Source: an uncultured Roseburia sp.
Lineage (GTDB): Bacteria; Bacillota; Clostridia; Lachnospirales; Lachnospiraceae
NCBI GenBank assembly: GCA_945787015.1
Contig: CALZGM010000001.1
Coordinates: forward strand, 1 to 64,000
DNA: 64,000 nucleotides
Reading direction: 5' to 3'
Both the position numbers and the translations under genes were made by a program. Below are positions 25,172-33,574 of this stretch, piece after piece (the first letter of the stretch is position 1; the number at the start of each line of letters is the position of its first letter). The notes under the pieces were generated by a model, which searched no databases, had not been told where the DNA came from, and saw nothing but the letters and a program-made list of their open reading frames with translations.

Positions 25172-26167
25172 ATGTTAAGCACAGATATCGGAATTGACTT
25201 GGGCACAGCAAGTATTTTGGTTTATATCAAGGGAAAAGGCGTTGTATTAAAAGAGCCTTCTGTAGTGGCATTTGATCGTGACACAAATAAAATTAAAGCA
25301 ATTGGTGAGGAAGCAAGATTAATGCTTGGCCGAACACCTGGTAATATCGTAGCGGTAAGACCTCTTCGTCAAGGAGTTATTTCGGACTATACTGTTACTG
25401 AAAAAATGATTAAATATTTTATCCAGAAGGCACTTGGTAAAAAGACCTTCCGTAAACCGCGTATTAGCGTCTGTGTACCGAGTGGCGTAACAGAAGTAGA
25501 AAAGAAAGCGGTAGAAGATGCTACTTATCAGGCAGGAGCAAGAGAAGTAGCGATTATTGAAGAACCGATTGCAGCTGCAATCGGAGCAGGAATTGATATT
25601 GCGAGACCGTGTGGAAATATGATTGTAGATATCGGTGGCGGTACATCAGATATTGCAGTTATTTCCCTGGGAGGTTCAGTAGTAAGTACATCCATTAAAA
25701 TTGCCGGCGATGATTTTGATGAAGCAATCGTCCGTTATATGAGAAAGAAACATAATTTATTAATTGGTGAGCGTACAGCTGAGGATATTAAGATTAAAAT
25801 TGGTACCTGCTTCCCGTTGGCTCAGGTTGAGACAATGGATGTGCGCGGACGTAATCTGGTAACAGGTCTGCCAAAGACAGTTACTGTAACATCTGAGGAG
25901 ACAGAAGAAGCATTGCGTGAGCCAACACTTCAGATTGTGGAAGCTGTACACTCTGTTTTGGAGAAAACTCCACCGGAATTAGCTGCCGACGTTGCAGACC
26001 GGGGAATTGTTTTAACAGGCGGAGGAGCTTTGTTAAGAGGCTTAGAGGAATTAATTGAGGACAGAACCGGAATCAATACAATGACAGCTGATGAGCCAAT
26101 GACATGTGTAGCAGTCGGTACCGGTAAGTATGTAGAATTTTTATCCGGAAAACGTGATGACGACTAA
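25172..26167 (+). CDS. mbl: MreB/Mbl-type cell-shape actin homologue
   Basis: Actin-like ATPase that forms membrane-bound filaments and guides the elongation machinery for side-wall peptidoglycan. The 331-residue protein has all nucleotide-binding motifs: GIDLGTASILVYIKGKG (phosphate 1), IVDIGGGTSDIAVISLGG (phosphate 2) and IVLTGGGALLRGLEELI (adenosine loop). I call it Mbl rather than MreB because mreCD are absent and the next two genes are flhO and flhP, the same order as mbl-flhO-flhP in B. subtilis. A good AAAGGGG-type site precedes ATG. Confidence 0.88.
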   Translation: MLSTDIGIDLGTASILVYIKGKGVVLKEPSVVAFDRDTNKIKAIGEEARLMLGRTPGNIVAVRPLRQGVISDYTVTEKMIKYFIQKALGKKTFRKPRISVCVPSGVTEVEKKAVEDATYQAGAREVAIIEEPIAAAIGAGIDIARPCGNMIVDIGGGTSDIAVISLGGSVVSTSIKIAGDDFDEAIVRYMRKKHNLLIGERTAEDIKIKIGTCFPLAQVETMDVRGRNLVTGLPKTVTVTSEETEEALREPTLQIVEAVHSVLEKTPPELAADVADRGIVLTGGGALLRGLEELIEDRTGINTMTADEPMTCVAVGTGKYVEFLSGKRDDD

Positions 26168-26192
26168 TTTCTTGGAATGAGTCTGCCGATAT
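26165..26192 (+). promoter_or_regulatory. Sigma-D (FliA-type) promoter of the flagellar pair
   Basis: GCCGATAT at 26185-26192 matches seven of eight bases of the flagellar sigma -10 element GCCGATAA. TAAT lies 16 bp upstream, in place of TAAA, overlapping the mbl stop codon. It would drive flhO, flhP and the rod-binding gene independently of mbl, as late flagellar genes need. Confidence 0.6.
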
Positions 26193-26226
26193 AAAATGTA
26201 TAAGTGCAGTACAAAGGAGTAAGCGA

Positions 26227-27024
26227 ATGGTAAAGGGGTTATATACAGCGTTCACCGGTATGGTAAATGAGCAGAAAAGATTAGATGTATTATCCAATAA
26301 CCTTGCAAATGCAGATACAAATGGTTATAAGAAAGAAGGAACGACTTCCCAGACATTTGCAGACGAACTCGCAATCCGCATTAAGGATACTTCTCATTAT
26401 GGGATACCAAAGCGGCTTGGTACTATGAGCATGGGTGTGCATATCGGAGAGACCTATACGGATTACAGTCAGGGAAATTATAAGATTACAGATAATCAGA
26501 CAGATTTTGCATTAGATGGAAATGGCTTTTTTGCAATTTCCTATACAGATAAAGCCGGTAATACCAGCGTGAAATATACAAGAGATGGCGCATTTATTGT
26601 AAATACGCAAGGCTATCTCGTAACAAAAGACGGCGATTATGTGCTGAATCGGGATGGTGCAATGAATACCAATCCAAATGCATATATCAGGCTTAATCCA
26701 AATCTTCCGTTTAAAGTTACAGAAGATGGTAATATCTATCAGAATGAAGTACTTGTAGGAACCATTGGAACCGTAGATTTTGCAGATTATAATTACATTG
26801 CAAAATTTGGTGAGAATATGTATGACATCGTAGATGGCGCAACGATTATTGAATCGAATGCAGTTGTTAATCAAGGCTACATTGAGGCTTCGAATGTAAA
26901 TGTGGTTTCTGAAATGGTAAACATGATTACAATCTCCAGAGCATATCAGGCAGGACAGAAGGTAATCAATGCCGTAGATGAAACATTAGATAAAGCAGTG
27001 AACCAGGTTGGAAGAGTAAACTAA
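26227..27024 (+). CDS. flhO: Flagellar hook-basal body protein FlhO (FlgF/FlgG family)
   Basis: Axial rod protein of the flagellum, exported by the flagellar type III system. The 265-residue protein has the family's N-terminal LYTAFTGMVNEQKRLDVLSN with NLANADTNGYKKEG (D0 helix and NxxNxxTxGYK motif). The C-terminal helix EASNVNVVSEMVNMITISRAYQA is also present; both are needed for helical packing. There is no Sec signal, as expected. It follows mbl by 60 bp with AAAGGAGT before the ATG and a sigma-D-like promoter in the gap. Confidence 0.9.
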   Translation: MVKGLYTAFTGMVNEQKRLDVLSNNLANADTNGYKKEGTTSQTFADELAIRIKDTSHYGIPKRLGTMSMGVHIGETYTDYSQGNYKITDNQTDFALDGNGFFAISYTDKAGNTSVKYTRDGAFIVNTQGYLVTKDGDYVLNRDGAMNTNPNAYIRLNPNLPFKVTEDGNIYQNEVLVGTIGTVDFADYNYIAKFGENMYDIVDGATIIESNAVVNQGYIEASNVNVVSEMVNMITISRAYQAGQKVINAVDETLDKAVNQVGRVN

Positions 27025-27048
27025 GGATGAGAAGAGGGAAATAGGCTT

Positions 27049-27864
27049 ATGATGAGATCTCTTTATACTGCAGCCTCAGGTATGCGGGCTCAGCAGACAA
27101 ATGTTGACAATATTTCAAACAATTTATCTAATGTCAATACTGTTGGATATAAGACACAGAAAGCAGAATTTAAATCTCTTTTGTATCAAACCATTCAGGC
27201 AAAAACAACCTCTGCAAATGGGGAGCAGAAGCCGATTTCTGCACAGGTAGGATTAGGTACAAGAATTGCATCCAATACAGCTATTTTTACGCAGGGAGCA
27301 CCACAGGCTACCGAAAGTAATTCGGATTTTGCGATTGAAGGTGACGGTTTCTTTGCAGTAAGAGGAGCAGATGGTCAGATTTATTATACCAGAAACGGCA
27401 GTTTTAACTGGACAATGGGAGTAAATGGTGTGACGCTTGCTACTTCAGAAGGTTATCCGGTATTAGATAGTAACGGAAATGCAATTGTACTTCCGGCAAA
27501 TATTGCATCCGGAAATGCAGTCGTTTCAGATAGCGGACAGGTTGGTTATACAAACGGTGAAGGCGTGTATGTTCCATTGAATCAGCAGATTGGATTATTC
27601 CAGTTTAATAACCCGGGCGGCTTGGAGAAAAAGGCTTCTACGCTGTATGCAATCACAAATGCATCCGGACAGGCGTTAAATGAGGCAACAACTGCCGGAC
27701 TTACAAGAAGTAAGGTGCTGCAGGGATATTTGGAAGGATCAAATGTGCAGGTTGCAGATGAGATGGTAAATCTTATTATTGCACAGCGTGCATATCAGTT
27801 GAATTCCAAAGCAATTACAACATCGGATGAAATGTTAGAGCAGGCAAATAATCTGAAGAGATAG
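27049..27864 (+). CDS. flhP: Flagellar hook-basal body protein FlhP (FlgG family)
   Basis: Second rod protein of the pair, 271 residues, paralogous to the upstream gene. Family ends are clear: RSLYTAASGMRAQQTNVDNI with NNLSNVNTVGYKTQ at the N-terminus and EGSNVQVADEMVNLIIAQRA at the C-terminus; the middle has the rod-type core with FAIEGDGFFAVRG. Two consecutive ATG codons (27049 and 27052) could serve as the start after GAGGG. The B. subtilis FlhO/FlhP pair builds the distal rod; the same role is likely here. It is cotranscribed with flhO. Confidence 0.9.
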   Translation: MMRSLYTAASGMRAQQTNVDNISNNLSNVNTVGYKTQKAEFKSLLYQTIQAKTTSANGEQKPISAQVGLGTRIASNTAIFTQGAPQATESNSDFAIEGDGFFAVRGADGQIYYTRNGSFNWTMGVNGVTLATSEGYPVLDSNGNAIVLPANIASGNAVVSDSGQVGYTNGEGVYVPLNQQIGLFQFNNPGGLEKKASTLYAITNASGQALNEATTAGLTRSKVLQGYLEGSNVQVADEMVNLIIAQRAYQLNSKAITTSDEMLEQANNLKR

Positions 27865-27891
27865 TTGCGCTAAGCAGAAGGGCAGACAGAT

Positions 27892-28239
27892 ATGAGTATT
27901 GATATGACAGCTATGCTGAATAACAGCATAGATACCAATCATTATAATGCAGATAAGATTAAGAATTCGGTAAACAGTGTCTCAAAAGAGACAAGTGATG
28001 ACGAATTAATGCAGGTCTGCAAAGACTTTGAATCCTACTTCATTGAAGAGGTAATCAAAGAGATTAAAAACAACATGACAGATGAAGAGGAAGATGAGGA
28101 TTCTTCACTGGCTACATTGACAGATTTTCATATGGATAGCGTCATTGAGGAGATTTCTGATAAAGTGTTAGACCAGTCGGGTATGAACTTTACACAGCAA
28201 TTGTACGAGCAGATGAAACGCAATTATGGAATCGAATAA
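27892..28239 (+). CDS. FlgJ-type rod-binding protein without muramidase domain
   Basis: Small protein of 115 residues matching only the N-terminal rod-binding domain of FlgJ. The pattern DDELMQVCKDFESYFIEEVIKEI followed by an acidic stretch and MDSVIEEISDKVLDQSG...LYEQMKRNYG is typical. In Proteobacteria FlgJ also has a peptidoglycan hydrolase domain that lets the rod cross the wall; it is missing here, as in other Firmicutes, so a separate hydrolase must do that. It ends the flagellar unit with a terminator right after it. Confidence 0.82.
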   Translation: MSIDMTAMLNNSIDTNHYNADKIKNSVNSVSKETSDDELMQVCKDFESYFIEEVIKEIKNNMTDEEEDEDSSLATLTDFHMDSVIEEISDKVLDQSGMNFTQQLYEQMKRNYGIE

Positions 28240-28250
28240 AAAGGATACAA

Positions 28251-28284
28251 AGGGGCAGCGCCTATGGCGGATTGCCCCTGTTTT
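28251..28284 (+). terminator. Terminator between the flagellar unit and recD2
   Basis: AGGGGCA (28251-28257) pairs with TGCCCCT (28273-28279), with extra pairing in GCGCC/GGCG, and is followed by GTTTTG. It lies only 18 bp upstream of the recD2 start, and I see no promoter between them. Confidence 0.75.
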
Positions 28285-28301
28285 GTTAGAGGGAAACTAT
28301 T

Positions 28302-30503
28302 GTGGAGAAAATAACGGGCTATGTAGATCATATTGTATATCGAAACTCAGAAAATGGATATACGGTATTGAACCTAGTGAATAAGGAAGAAGAAATTACC
28401 TGTGTGGGAATCTTTTCAGCAATCGCTGAGGGAGAAAATATTGAAGCATCGGGAGATTATACTGATCACCCCACTTACGGAAGACAGTTTAAAGTGGAGC
28501 ACTTTGAAGAACGGGCACCGGAGGATGCGGAGGCTATCGAAAGATATCTTGGTTCAGGTGCAATCAAGGGACTCGGTTTAGCGCTTGCAGCACGGATTGT
28601 TCGCCGTTTTAAGGATGATACATTTCGAATTATTGAAGAAGAACCGGAGCGATTGGCAGAAATCAAGGGAATCAGTGAACGCAAGGCAATGGAAATTGCA
28701 ACGCAGGTGAACGAAAAAAGAGATTTGCGCCAGGCAATGATTTTTTTGCAGCAATATGGAATCACGATGAATCTTGCAGTAAAAATCTATAACAAGTATG
28801 GGCAGGAAGTATATGAGATCTTAAAAGAAAATCCGTATCAGCTCGCGGAGGATATTGATGGGGTAGGATTTAAGACTGCGGATGAGATTGCAGCGCGGGT
28901 CGGAATTCGCTCCGACTCTGATTTTCGTATCCGAAGTGGTATTTTGTATGCACTTTCGGGAGCAGCAGCCGAAGGTCATACGTTTTTGCCGCAGGAGGAG
29001 CTGACAAAACGAGCGAGTGAACTGTTACAGGTGGCACCGGAATTCATAGAGAAACATTATATGGATTTGGCGATTGAACGTAAACTCATGTTAAAGCAGA
29101 AGGAGGAACAGACGCAGATTTATGCAGCCTCTTTCTATTATATGGAAAGCAACGTGGCTACCATGTTAAAACAACTGGATGTCACTTATGATGAGGCGGA
29201 TACAGCAATTGAGAAACGTATCTTGGCAATTCAGAAGCAGACCGGCATGGAGTTAGAGGAACATCAGGTTGAAGCAGTAAAGGAAGCAGTAAAAAATGGA
29301 CTTTTGATCATAACCGGTGGACCCGGAACAGGTAAAACCACCACAATCAATACCATTATCCGTTACTTTGAAATGGAGGGAATGGATATTTTCCTGGCGG
29401 CACCCACAGGGCGTGCAGCAAAACGAATGAGTGAAACGACCGGATATGAAGCCAAAACCATTCATCGCATGCTGGAGCTGAACGGTGGAATGGAGGAAAA
29501 TGCTGGGTTTGAGCGGAATGAAATGAATCCGCTTGAGACAGATGTGATTATTATTGATGAAATGTCTATGGTGGATATCTCATTGATGCACTCCCTTCTA
29601 AAAGCGATTCCGGCCGGAACAAGATTGATTCTTGTGGGAGATGTCAATCAGCTTCCGAGTGTCGGTCCGGGCTGCGTTTTAAAGGATATCATCGATTCCG
29701 GTGTCTGTAACGTAGTAAAGCTGACAAAGATTTTCAGACAGGCGGCTACCAGTGATATTATTGTAAATGCTCATAAAATCAACCGCGGAGAAGAGGTTGT
29801 ATTGGATAATAAAAGCATGGATTTCTTCTTCCTAAAACGCTATGATGCAGATGTCATTATTAATGTTATGCTGCAACTGATAAAACAAAAACTGCCTAAA
29901 TTTGTAGACGCGTCAGAATATGACATACAGGTGCTTACACCCATGAGAAAGGGCCTTCTCGGCGTAGAGCGTTTAAACGTAATTCTACAGAAATACCTAA
30001 ATCCACCGGCACCCGGGAAACGTGAAAAGGAGTATGGAGATACCCTGTTCCGCGAAGGCGACAAGGTGATGCAGACAAAAAACAATTATCAGCTGGAATG
30101 GGAGATAAAAAGCCGCTTCGGACTCGTAATTGAAAAAGGAATGGGCATTTTTAACGGTGACACAGGAATTATCCGTGAAATCAATGATTTTGCAGAGACA
30201 GTAACAGTAGAATTTGATGAAGGACGCATGGTAGATTACTCCTTTAAATTATTGGAAGAACTGGAGCTTGCCTACGCACTTACCATCCATAAATCCCAGG
30301 GAAGTGAGTATCCGGCAGTTGTAATTCCACTGCTTAGCGGTCCGTCCATGCTAATGAACCGCAACCTGCTCTACACAGCAGTAACAAGGGCAAGAAAATG
30401 CGTGACACTGGTGGGAAATGAAGCGACCTTTGCAGAAATGATAAAGAATACTTCACAGCAGAAAAGGTATAGCGGCTTGTGCGACCGCCTGAAAGAATCG
30501 TGA
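28302..30503 (+). CDS. recD2: ATP-dependent DNA helicase RecD2
   Basis: Superfamily 1B 5'-3' helicase that acts in DNA repair and at replication forks in bacteria without RecBCD. The 733-residue protein has the RecD2-specific N-terminal OB-like and helix-hairpin-helix regions (about 1-330), then Walker A TGGPGTGKTTTINTI, IIIDEMSMVDISLM, VGDVNQLPSVGPGC and the C-terminal UvrD-like motif LTIHKSQGSEYPAVVIP with TAVTRARKCVTLVG. Translation starts at GTG 28302 after AGAGGGAA. It lies just after a terminator without a visible promoter, so it may depend on read-through or on a promoter I missed. Confidence 0.94.
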   Translation: MEKITGYVDHIVYRNSENGYTVLNLVNKEEEITCVGIFSAIAEGENIEASGDYTDHPTYGRQFKVEHFEERAPEDAEAIERYLGSGAIKGLGLALAARIVRRFKDDTFRIIEEEPERLAEIKGISERKAMEIATQVNEKRDLRQAMIFLQQYGITMNLAVKIYNKYGQEVYEILKENPYQLAEDIDGVGFKTADEIAARVGIRSDSDFRIRSGILYALSGAAAEGHTFLPQEELTKRASELLQVAPEFIEKHYMDLAIERKLMLKQKEEQTQIYAASFYYMESNVATMLKQLDVTYDEADTAIEKRILAIQKQTGMELEEHQVEAVKEAVKNGLLIITGGPGTGKTTTINTIIRYFEMEGMDIFLAAPTGRAAKRMSETTGYEAKTIHRMLELNGGMEENAGFERNEMNPLETDVIIIDEMSMVDISLMHSLLKAIPAGTRLILVGDVNQLPSVGPGCVLKDIIDSGVCNVVKLTKIFRQAATSDIIVNAHKINRGEEVVLDNKSMDFFFLKRYDADVIINVMLQLIKQKLPKFVDASEYDIQVLTPMRKGLLGVERLNVILQKYLNPPAPGKREKEYGDTLFREGDKVMQTKNNYQLEWEIKSRFGLVIEKGMGIFNGDTGIIREINDFAETVTVEFDEGRMVDYSFKLLEELELAYALTIHKSQGSEYPAVVIPLLSGPSMLMNRNLLYTAVTRARKCVTLVGNEATFAEMIKNTSQQKRYSGLCDRLKES

Positions 30504-30513
30504 TATGCTGCTG

Positions 30514-30640
30514 AAAAAGTAAGCTTTGATATTATTTATTTTATTTGAGTTTAGGAGAAAAAGCAGATTTCTTTTTAAGAAAGAAATCTGCTTTTTCTGT
30601 AAAATCCAAATAAAATAAATACAATCAAAACTCACTTTTT
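30514..30640. repeat. Long imperfect palindrome between convergent genes
   Basis: The 127 bp from AAAAAGTAAGC to the last bases before the ABC ATPase stop codon fold into one hairpin with arms of about 55 bp and some bulges. The tip is nearly perfect: AGAAAAAGCAGATTTCTTT pairs with AAAGAAATCTGCTTTTTCT. It terminates both recD2 and the minus-strand transporter operon. Its right end overlaps the ATPase stop codon. It resembles the palindromes at 13549-13809 in size and position. Confidence 0.75.
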
Positions 30641-31442
30641 AAGACAGCAACGCTTTATCGCTGGCAAACTGCTCGCCGCTTACCTTTTCAAACTGGTGAA
30701 GCAGGTCTTCTACGGTAAGGCGCTTCTTTTCCTCACCCGAGATATTTAAAATAACTTTGCCTTCGTGCATCATAATCAGGCGGTTTCCGTGAGCAATGGC
30801 ATCTTTCATATTGTGAGTAACCATCATTGCTGTCAGATGGTTGTCGGCAATGATGCGGTCGGAAAGTGCAAGAACCTTGGCTGCGGTTTTCGGATCCAGG
30901 GCAGCGGTGTGCTCATCTAATAACAAAAGCTTTGGCTTTTGAATGGATGCCATTAAAAGCGTGATGGCCTGACGCTGACCACCGGAAAGCAGACCAACCT
31001 TTGAAGTCAGGCGGTCTTCCAAGCCTAAATCCAGAGTGGCAAGCAGTTCACGGTAGGTTTCCTGTTCCGCTTTTGTAACACCCCAGGAAAGACCACGTTT
31101 TTGTCCGCGGCGGGCTGCAATTGCCATATTTTCCAAAATAGACATCGTTGCAGCGGTTCCTGTCATAGGATCCTGAAAGACTCGGCCTAAGTATTTCGCA
31201 CGTTTGTATTCGGAAAGACTTGTAACATCGTCACCACCGATATAAATCTTACCGGAGTCCACCGGCCATACACCGGCTACCGCATTTAATGTAGTGGATT
31301 TTCCGGCTCCGTTTCCTCCGATAACCGTAACAAAGTCGCCTTCCTCTAAGATTAAATTGACACCTGCCAGGGCCACCTTTTCGTTGATGGTTCCGGCATT
31401 GAAGGTTTTATGGATATTTTCAATTCTTAACATTTCAGCCAT
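30639..31442 (-). CDS. ABC transporter ATP-binding protein (TrpXYZ-type importer)
   Basis: ATPase of an importer of the family that includes the tryptophan/tyrosine-linked TrpXYZ system. It powers uptake through the adjacent permease. The 267-residue protein has Walker A GGNGAGKSTTLNA, Q-loop VFQDPMTGTAA, signature LSGGQRQAITLLMA, Walker B LLLLDEHTAALDP and the switch His in MMVTHNMKDA. The EHTAALDPKTA sequence is typical of this family. AAAGAGGTG precedes ATG, and its start overlaps the permease stop codon by one base (TAATG), so they are translationally coupled. Confidence 0.88.
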   Translation of the reverse strand: MAEMLRIENIHKTFNAGTINEKVALAGVNLILEEGDFVTVIGGNGAGKSTTLNAVAGVWPVDSGKIYIGGDDVTSLSEYKRAKYLGRVFQDPMTGTAATMSILENMAIAARRGQKRGLSWGVTKAEQETYRELLATLDLGLEDRLTSKVGLLSGGQRQAITLLMASIQKPKLLLLDEHTAALDPKTAAKVLALSDRIIADNHLTAMMVTHNMKDAIAHGNRLIMMHEGKVILNISGEEKKRLTVEDLLHQFEKVSGEQFASDKALLS

Positions 31443-32392
31443 TATTTCACCTCTTTCTTTACGTATTTTCCTTTGAGATATGGAATCGAAAGGAAAAGCG
31501 CAACGACGATTGCTGAGAACAGCTTTAAGTCATCGGATGGGAATTTCAGCCATAATACAACACTGATTACCATATAGTAAATGATGGCACCGGCAATGAC
31601 AGAAAGCAGGGTATAGGCAAAAGCAATTTTTTTGCCGGCACAAAGCTTTCCAAACAAAACTTCGCCGATAATCACAGCTGCAAGACCGATGACAATCGCA
31701 CCACGTCCCATATTAACGTCTGCGGCACCCTGATATTGTGCATATAAAGCACCGGCAAGACCAAAAATACCATTTGAAATCATTAATGCCAGAACAGTAT
31801 GGAAGTTCGTATTAATGCCTTGGGCTCTTGCCATTTGTGGGTTACATCCGGTTGCACGGATAGCCTGACCCTGTTCTGTTCCGAAATACCAGTACAACAG
31901 ACCGATGATTACCACACAGAAAAGAATTAAGGTGACAAACAAACGGATTTCAGCAGCCAGAGAGTCCGTCAGATAACGAAGGGAGACAATCAGGTTATAT
32001 TTATCTACGTTGACTGCCTGATTGGAGCAGCCCATAATGTTCAGATTAATCGAGTAAAGAGATATCTGAGTCAGAATACCGGCTAAGATACCCGGAATGC
32101 CTAGCGCAGTATGTAATAAACCGGTAATAAGTCCGGCTAACATACCTGCTAAAAAAGCAAAAATCAGAGCCAGCCATGGATTCATGCCACCACGAATCAG
32201 CATAACAGCCACAGCAGCTCCTGTTGCAAAAGAACCATCAACGGTTAAATCAGCAAAATCCAAAAGCTTATAAGTGATATAAACACCCAGTGCCAAAAGC
32301 CCCCAAATCATTCCCTGCGCAAATGCTCCCGGCATGGAGCGGAAAAGCGCAACCGGATTTAATGAGGCAAAATAACTTGTTAAAACAGCCAT
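31442..32392 (-). CDS. ABC transporter permease (TrpXYZ-type, branched-chain permease superfamily)
   Basis: Membrane permease of the same importer, 316 residues with about eight to nine membrane segments. It belongs to the family related to LivH-type permeases; GVYITYKLLDFADLTVDGSFATGAA near the N-terminus and GAAVIIGEVLFG-like loops (ALAAVIIGEVLFGK) are typical. The gene begins 74 bp after the binding-protein gene, separated by a stable hairpin that probably raises the level of the binding-protein message relative to it. The substrate is not readable from this subunit. Confidence 0.87.
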   Translation of the reverse strand: MAVLTSYFASLNPVALFRSMPGAFAQGMIWGLLALGVYITYKLLDFADLTVDGSFATGAAVAVMLIRGGMNPWLALIFAFLAGMLAGLITGLLHTALGIPGILAGILTQISLYSINLNIMGCSNQAVNVDKYNLIVSLRYLTDSLAAEIRLFVTLILFCVVIIGLLYWYFGTEQGQAIRATGCNPQMARAQGINTNFHTVLALMISNGIFGLAGALYAQYQGAADVNMGRGAIVIGLAAVIIGEVLFGKLCAGKKIAFAYTLLSVIAGAIIYYMVISVVLWLKFPSDDLKLFSAIVVALFLSIPYLKGKYVKKEVK

Positions 32393-32427
32393 AAAAAATA
32401 CCTTTCTTAATTTATTTTATTTCGTGA

Positions 32428-32457
32428 CAAAATCTCCCAGTTGCCTGAGAGATTTTG
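32428..32457 (-). terminator. Intercistronic hairpin, partial terminator or mRNA stabiliser
   Basis: CAAAATCTCCCAG (32428-32440) pairs with CTGAGAGATTTTG (32445-32457) around a short loop. No T-tract follows on the minus strand, so it more likely protects the upstream binding-protein mRNA from 3' decay than stops transcription. Confidence 0.6.
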
Positions 32458-32466
32458 CTAAAGAAC

Positions 32467-33438
32467 TTATTCACCGATTGCAGTATATCCTTCCGGAGGA
32501 GTAATAGATAACTGTGAGCAGATATCTGCATTGTACTTCTTGGTAACCTGTGGTGCATATTCAATTTCCATTTTTGTAATATCTGCACCATTTACAAGAA
32601 TTTCATAAGCCATTTCACCAGCTTTGTATCCGATGTCATAGTAACTAATAGAAAGTGTTGCTACACCACATCCGGAACAGATGCCTTCTTCTCCTGCGAT
32701 AACAGGAATGCCTGCCGGAACAACAATGTTCGCAATGACTTCTGTGCTGCCTGCCATGGTGTTGTCTGTTGGAATATAAATGACATCCACTTCGCTTACA
32801 GCACTTTGTACAACAGCTGCAATCTCGTTTGAATCTGCTGCGGTATATTCTTTATAAGCAATACCGTCTGCTGTTAAATATTCTTCAAATTTGGTTGCCT
32901 GGAACTTAGAGTTTGGTTCTGCTGAACAGTAAAGGATACCAACTGTCTTTGCGTCCGGGAAAAGTTCAACAAGCATTTTTTCCTGCTCATCCAGCGGAGC
33001 TAAATCGGAAGTACCTGAAATATTTCTTCCGGTTGCTCCGGTCCAGTCACTGATTTCAAGAGCTGAGCCGTAATCTGTAATGGAAGTACCTAAGATTGGA
33101 ATGCTGCTTGTGGCGGCTGCACAGCTCTGTAATGCTGTAGTGGCATTTGCAAGAATCAAATCATATTTGTTTGAAACAAACGTATTGGCAATTGTAGCAC
33201 AGTTTGCCTGCTCATTCTGAGCATTCTGCAAATCAAAGGTTACATTTTCTTCACCTAACAATTTTTTTAATGCATCCTGAAAACCTTGTGTAGCCGAATC
33301 AAGTGCCGGATGCTCTAACTGCTGTAAAATGCCGACGGTATATTTTCCGTCTCCTGCTGTCGGTGCCGAACCACATGCTGCAAGAGAAACAGTCATTGCT
33401 GCAGCAAGCAGTAAGGAAAGTGTTTTTTTCATTTTCAT
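32467..33438 (-). CDS. ABC transporter substrate-binding lipoprotein (TrpX-like)
   Basis: Solute receptor of the importer, 323 residues, lipid-anchored. The signal peptide ends in SLAACGS (lipobox). The mature part is a type I periplasmic-binding fold with the family's marks: VGILQQLEHPALDSATQGFQDAL, ILANATTALQSCAAATSSIPILGTSITDYG, VGILYCSAEPNSKFQ and GEEGICSGCGVATLSISYYDIGYKAGEMA. The family includes receptors for tryptophan, tyrosine or related aromatic compounds; the ligand here is unproven. Start ATG 33438 follows AAAGAGGT. It is first of the operon, behind a perfect promoter and a palindromic operator. Confidence 0.9.
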   Translation of the reverse strand: MKMKKTLSLLLAAAMTVSLAACGSAPTAGDGKYTVGILQQLEHPALDSATQGFQDALKKLLGEENVTFDLQNAQNEQANCATIANTFVSNKYDLILANATTALQSCAAATSSIPILGTSITDYGSALEISDWTGATGRNISGTSDLAPLDEQEKMLVELFPDAKTVGILYCSAEPNSKFQATKFEEYLTADGIAYKEYTAADSNEIAAVVQSAVSEVDVIYIPTDNTMAGSTEVIANIVVPAGIPVIAGEEGICSGCGVATLSISYYDIGYKAGEMAYEILVNGADITKMEIEYAPQVTKKYNADICSQLSITPPEGYTAIGE

Positions 33439-33461
33439 ATTCGATACCTCTTTCTTTAGAA

Positions 33462-33477
33462 CGTTAAAGTGTTAACG
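33462..33477. promoter_or_regulatory. Palindromic operator in the transporter leader
   Basis: CGTTAAAGTGTTAACG is a 6-4-6 dyad (CGTTAA/TTAACG). It lies about 8-23 bases after the predicted transcription start, between promoter and ribosome site, where a repressor would block elongation or initiation. I cannot assign the regulator. It is not an obvious T-box. Confidence 0.6.
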
Positions 33478-33491
33478 CTTTTAATGGGCAA

Positions 33492-33520
33492 ATTATAATA
33501 CGGAAAAGAAGGATTGTCAA
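33492..33520 (-). promoter_or_regulatory. Perfect sigma-A promoter of the ABC importer
   Basis: On the minus strand TTGACA (33520-33515), exactly 17 bp and TATAAT (33497-33492). Such a strong promoter, with an operator just downstream, is typical of a tightly repressed gene. Confidence 0.85.
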
Positions 33521-33542
33521 CCCTTAAGAAGCATGATATTGT
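33514..33542 (+). promoter_or_regulatory. Divergent promoter of comFC-yvyF
   Basis: TTGTCA (33514-33519), 17 bp and TATTGT (33537-33542). Its -35 element occupies the same bases as the -35 of the leftward transporter promoter, so polymerase binding on one should exclude the other. Confidence 0.5.
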
Positions 33543-33574
33543 TGTTTTGGGAGAGATTTTAGGAAAGGACCAAA

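Noticed and set aside
33439-33574. T-box before the TrpX-like importer
   Set aside because: The leader between promoter and start is under 50 bases, too short, and lacks the T-box core; a dyad operator fits better.
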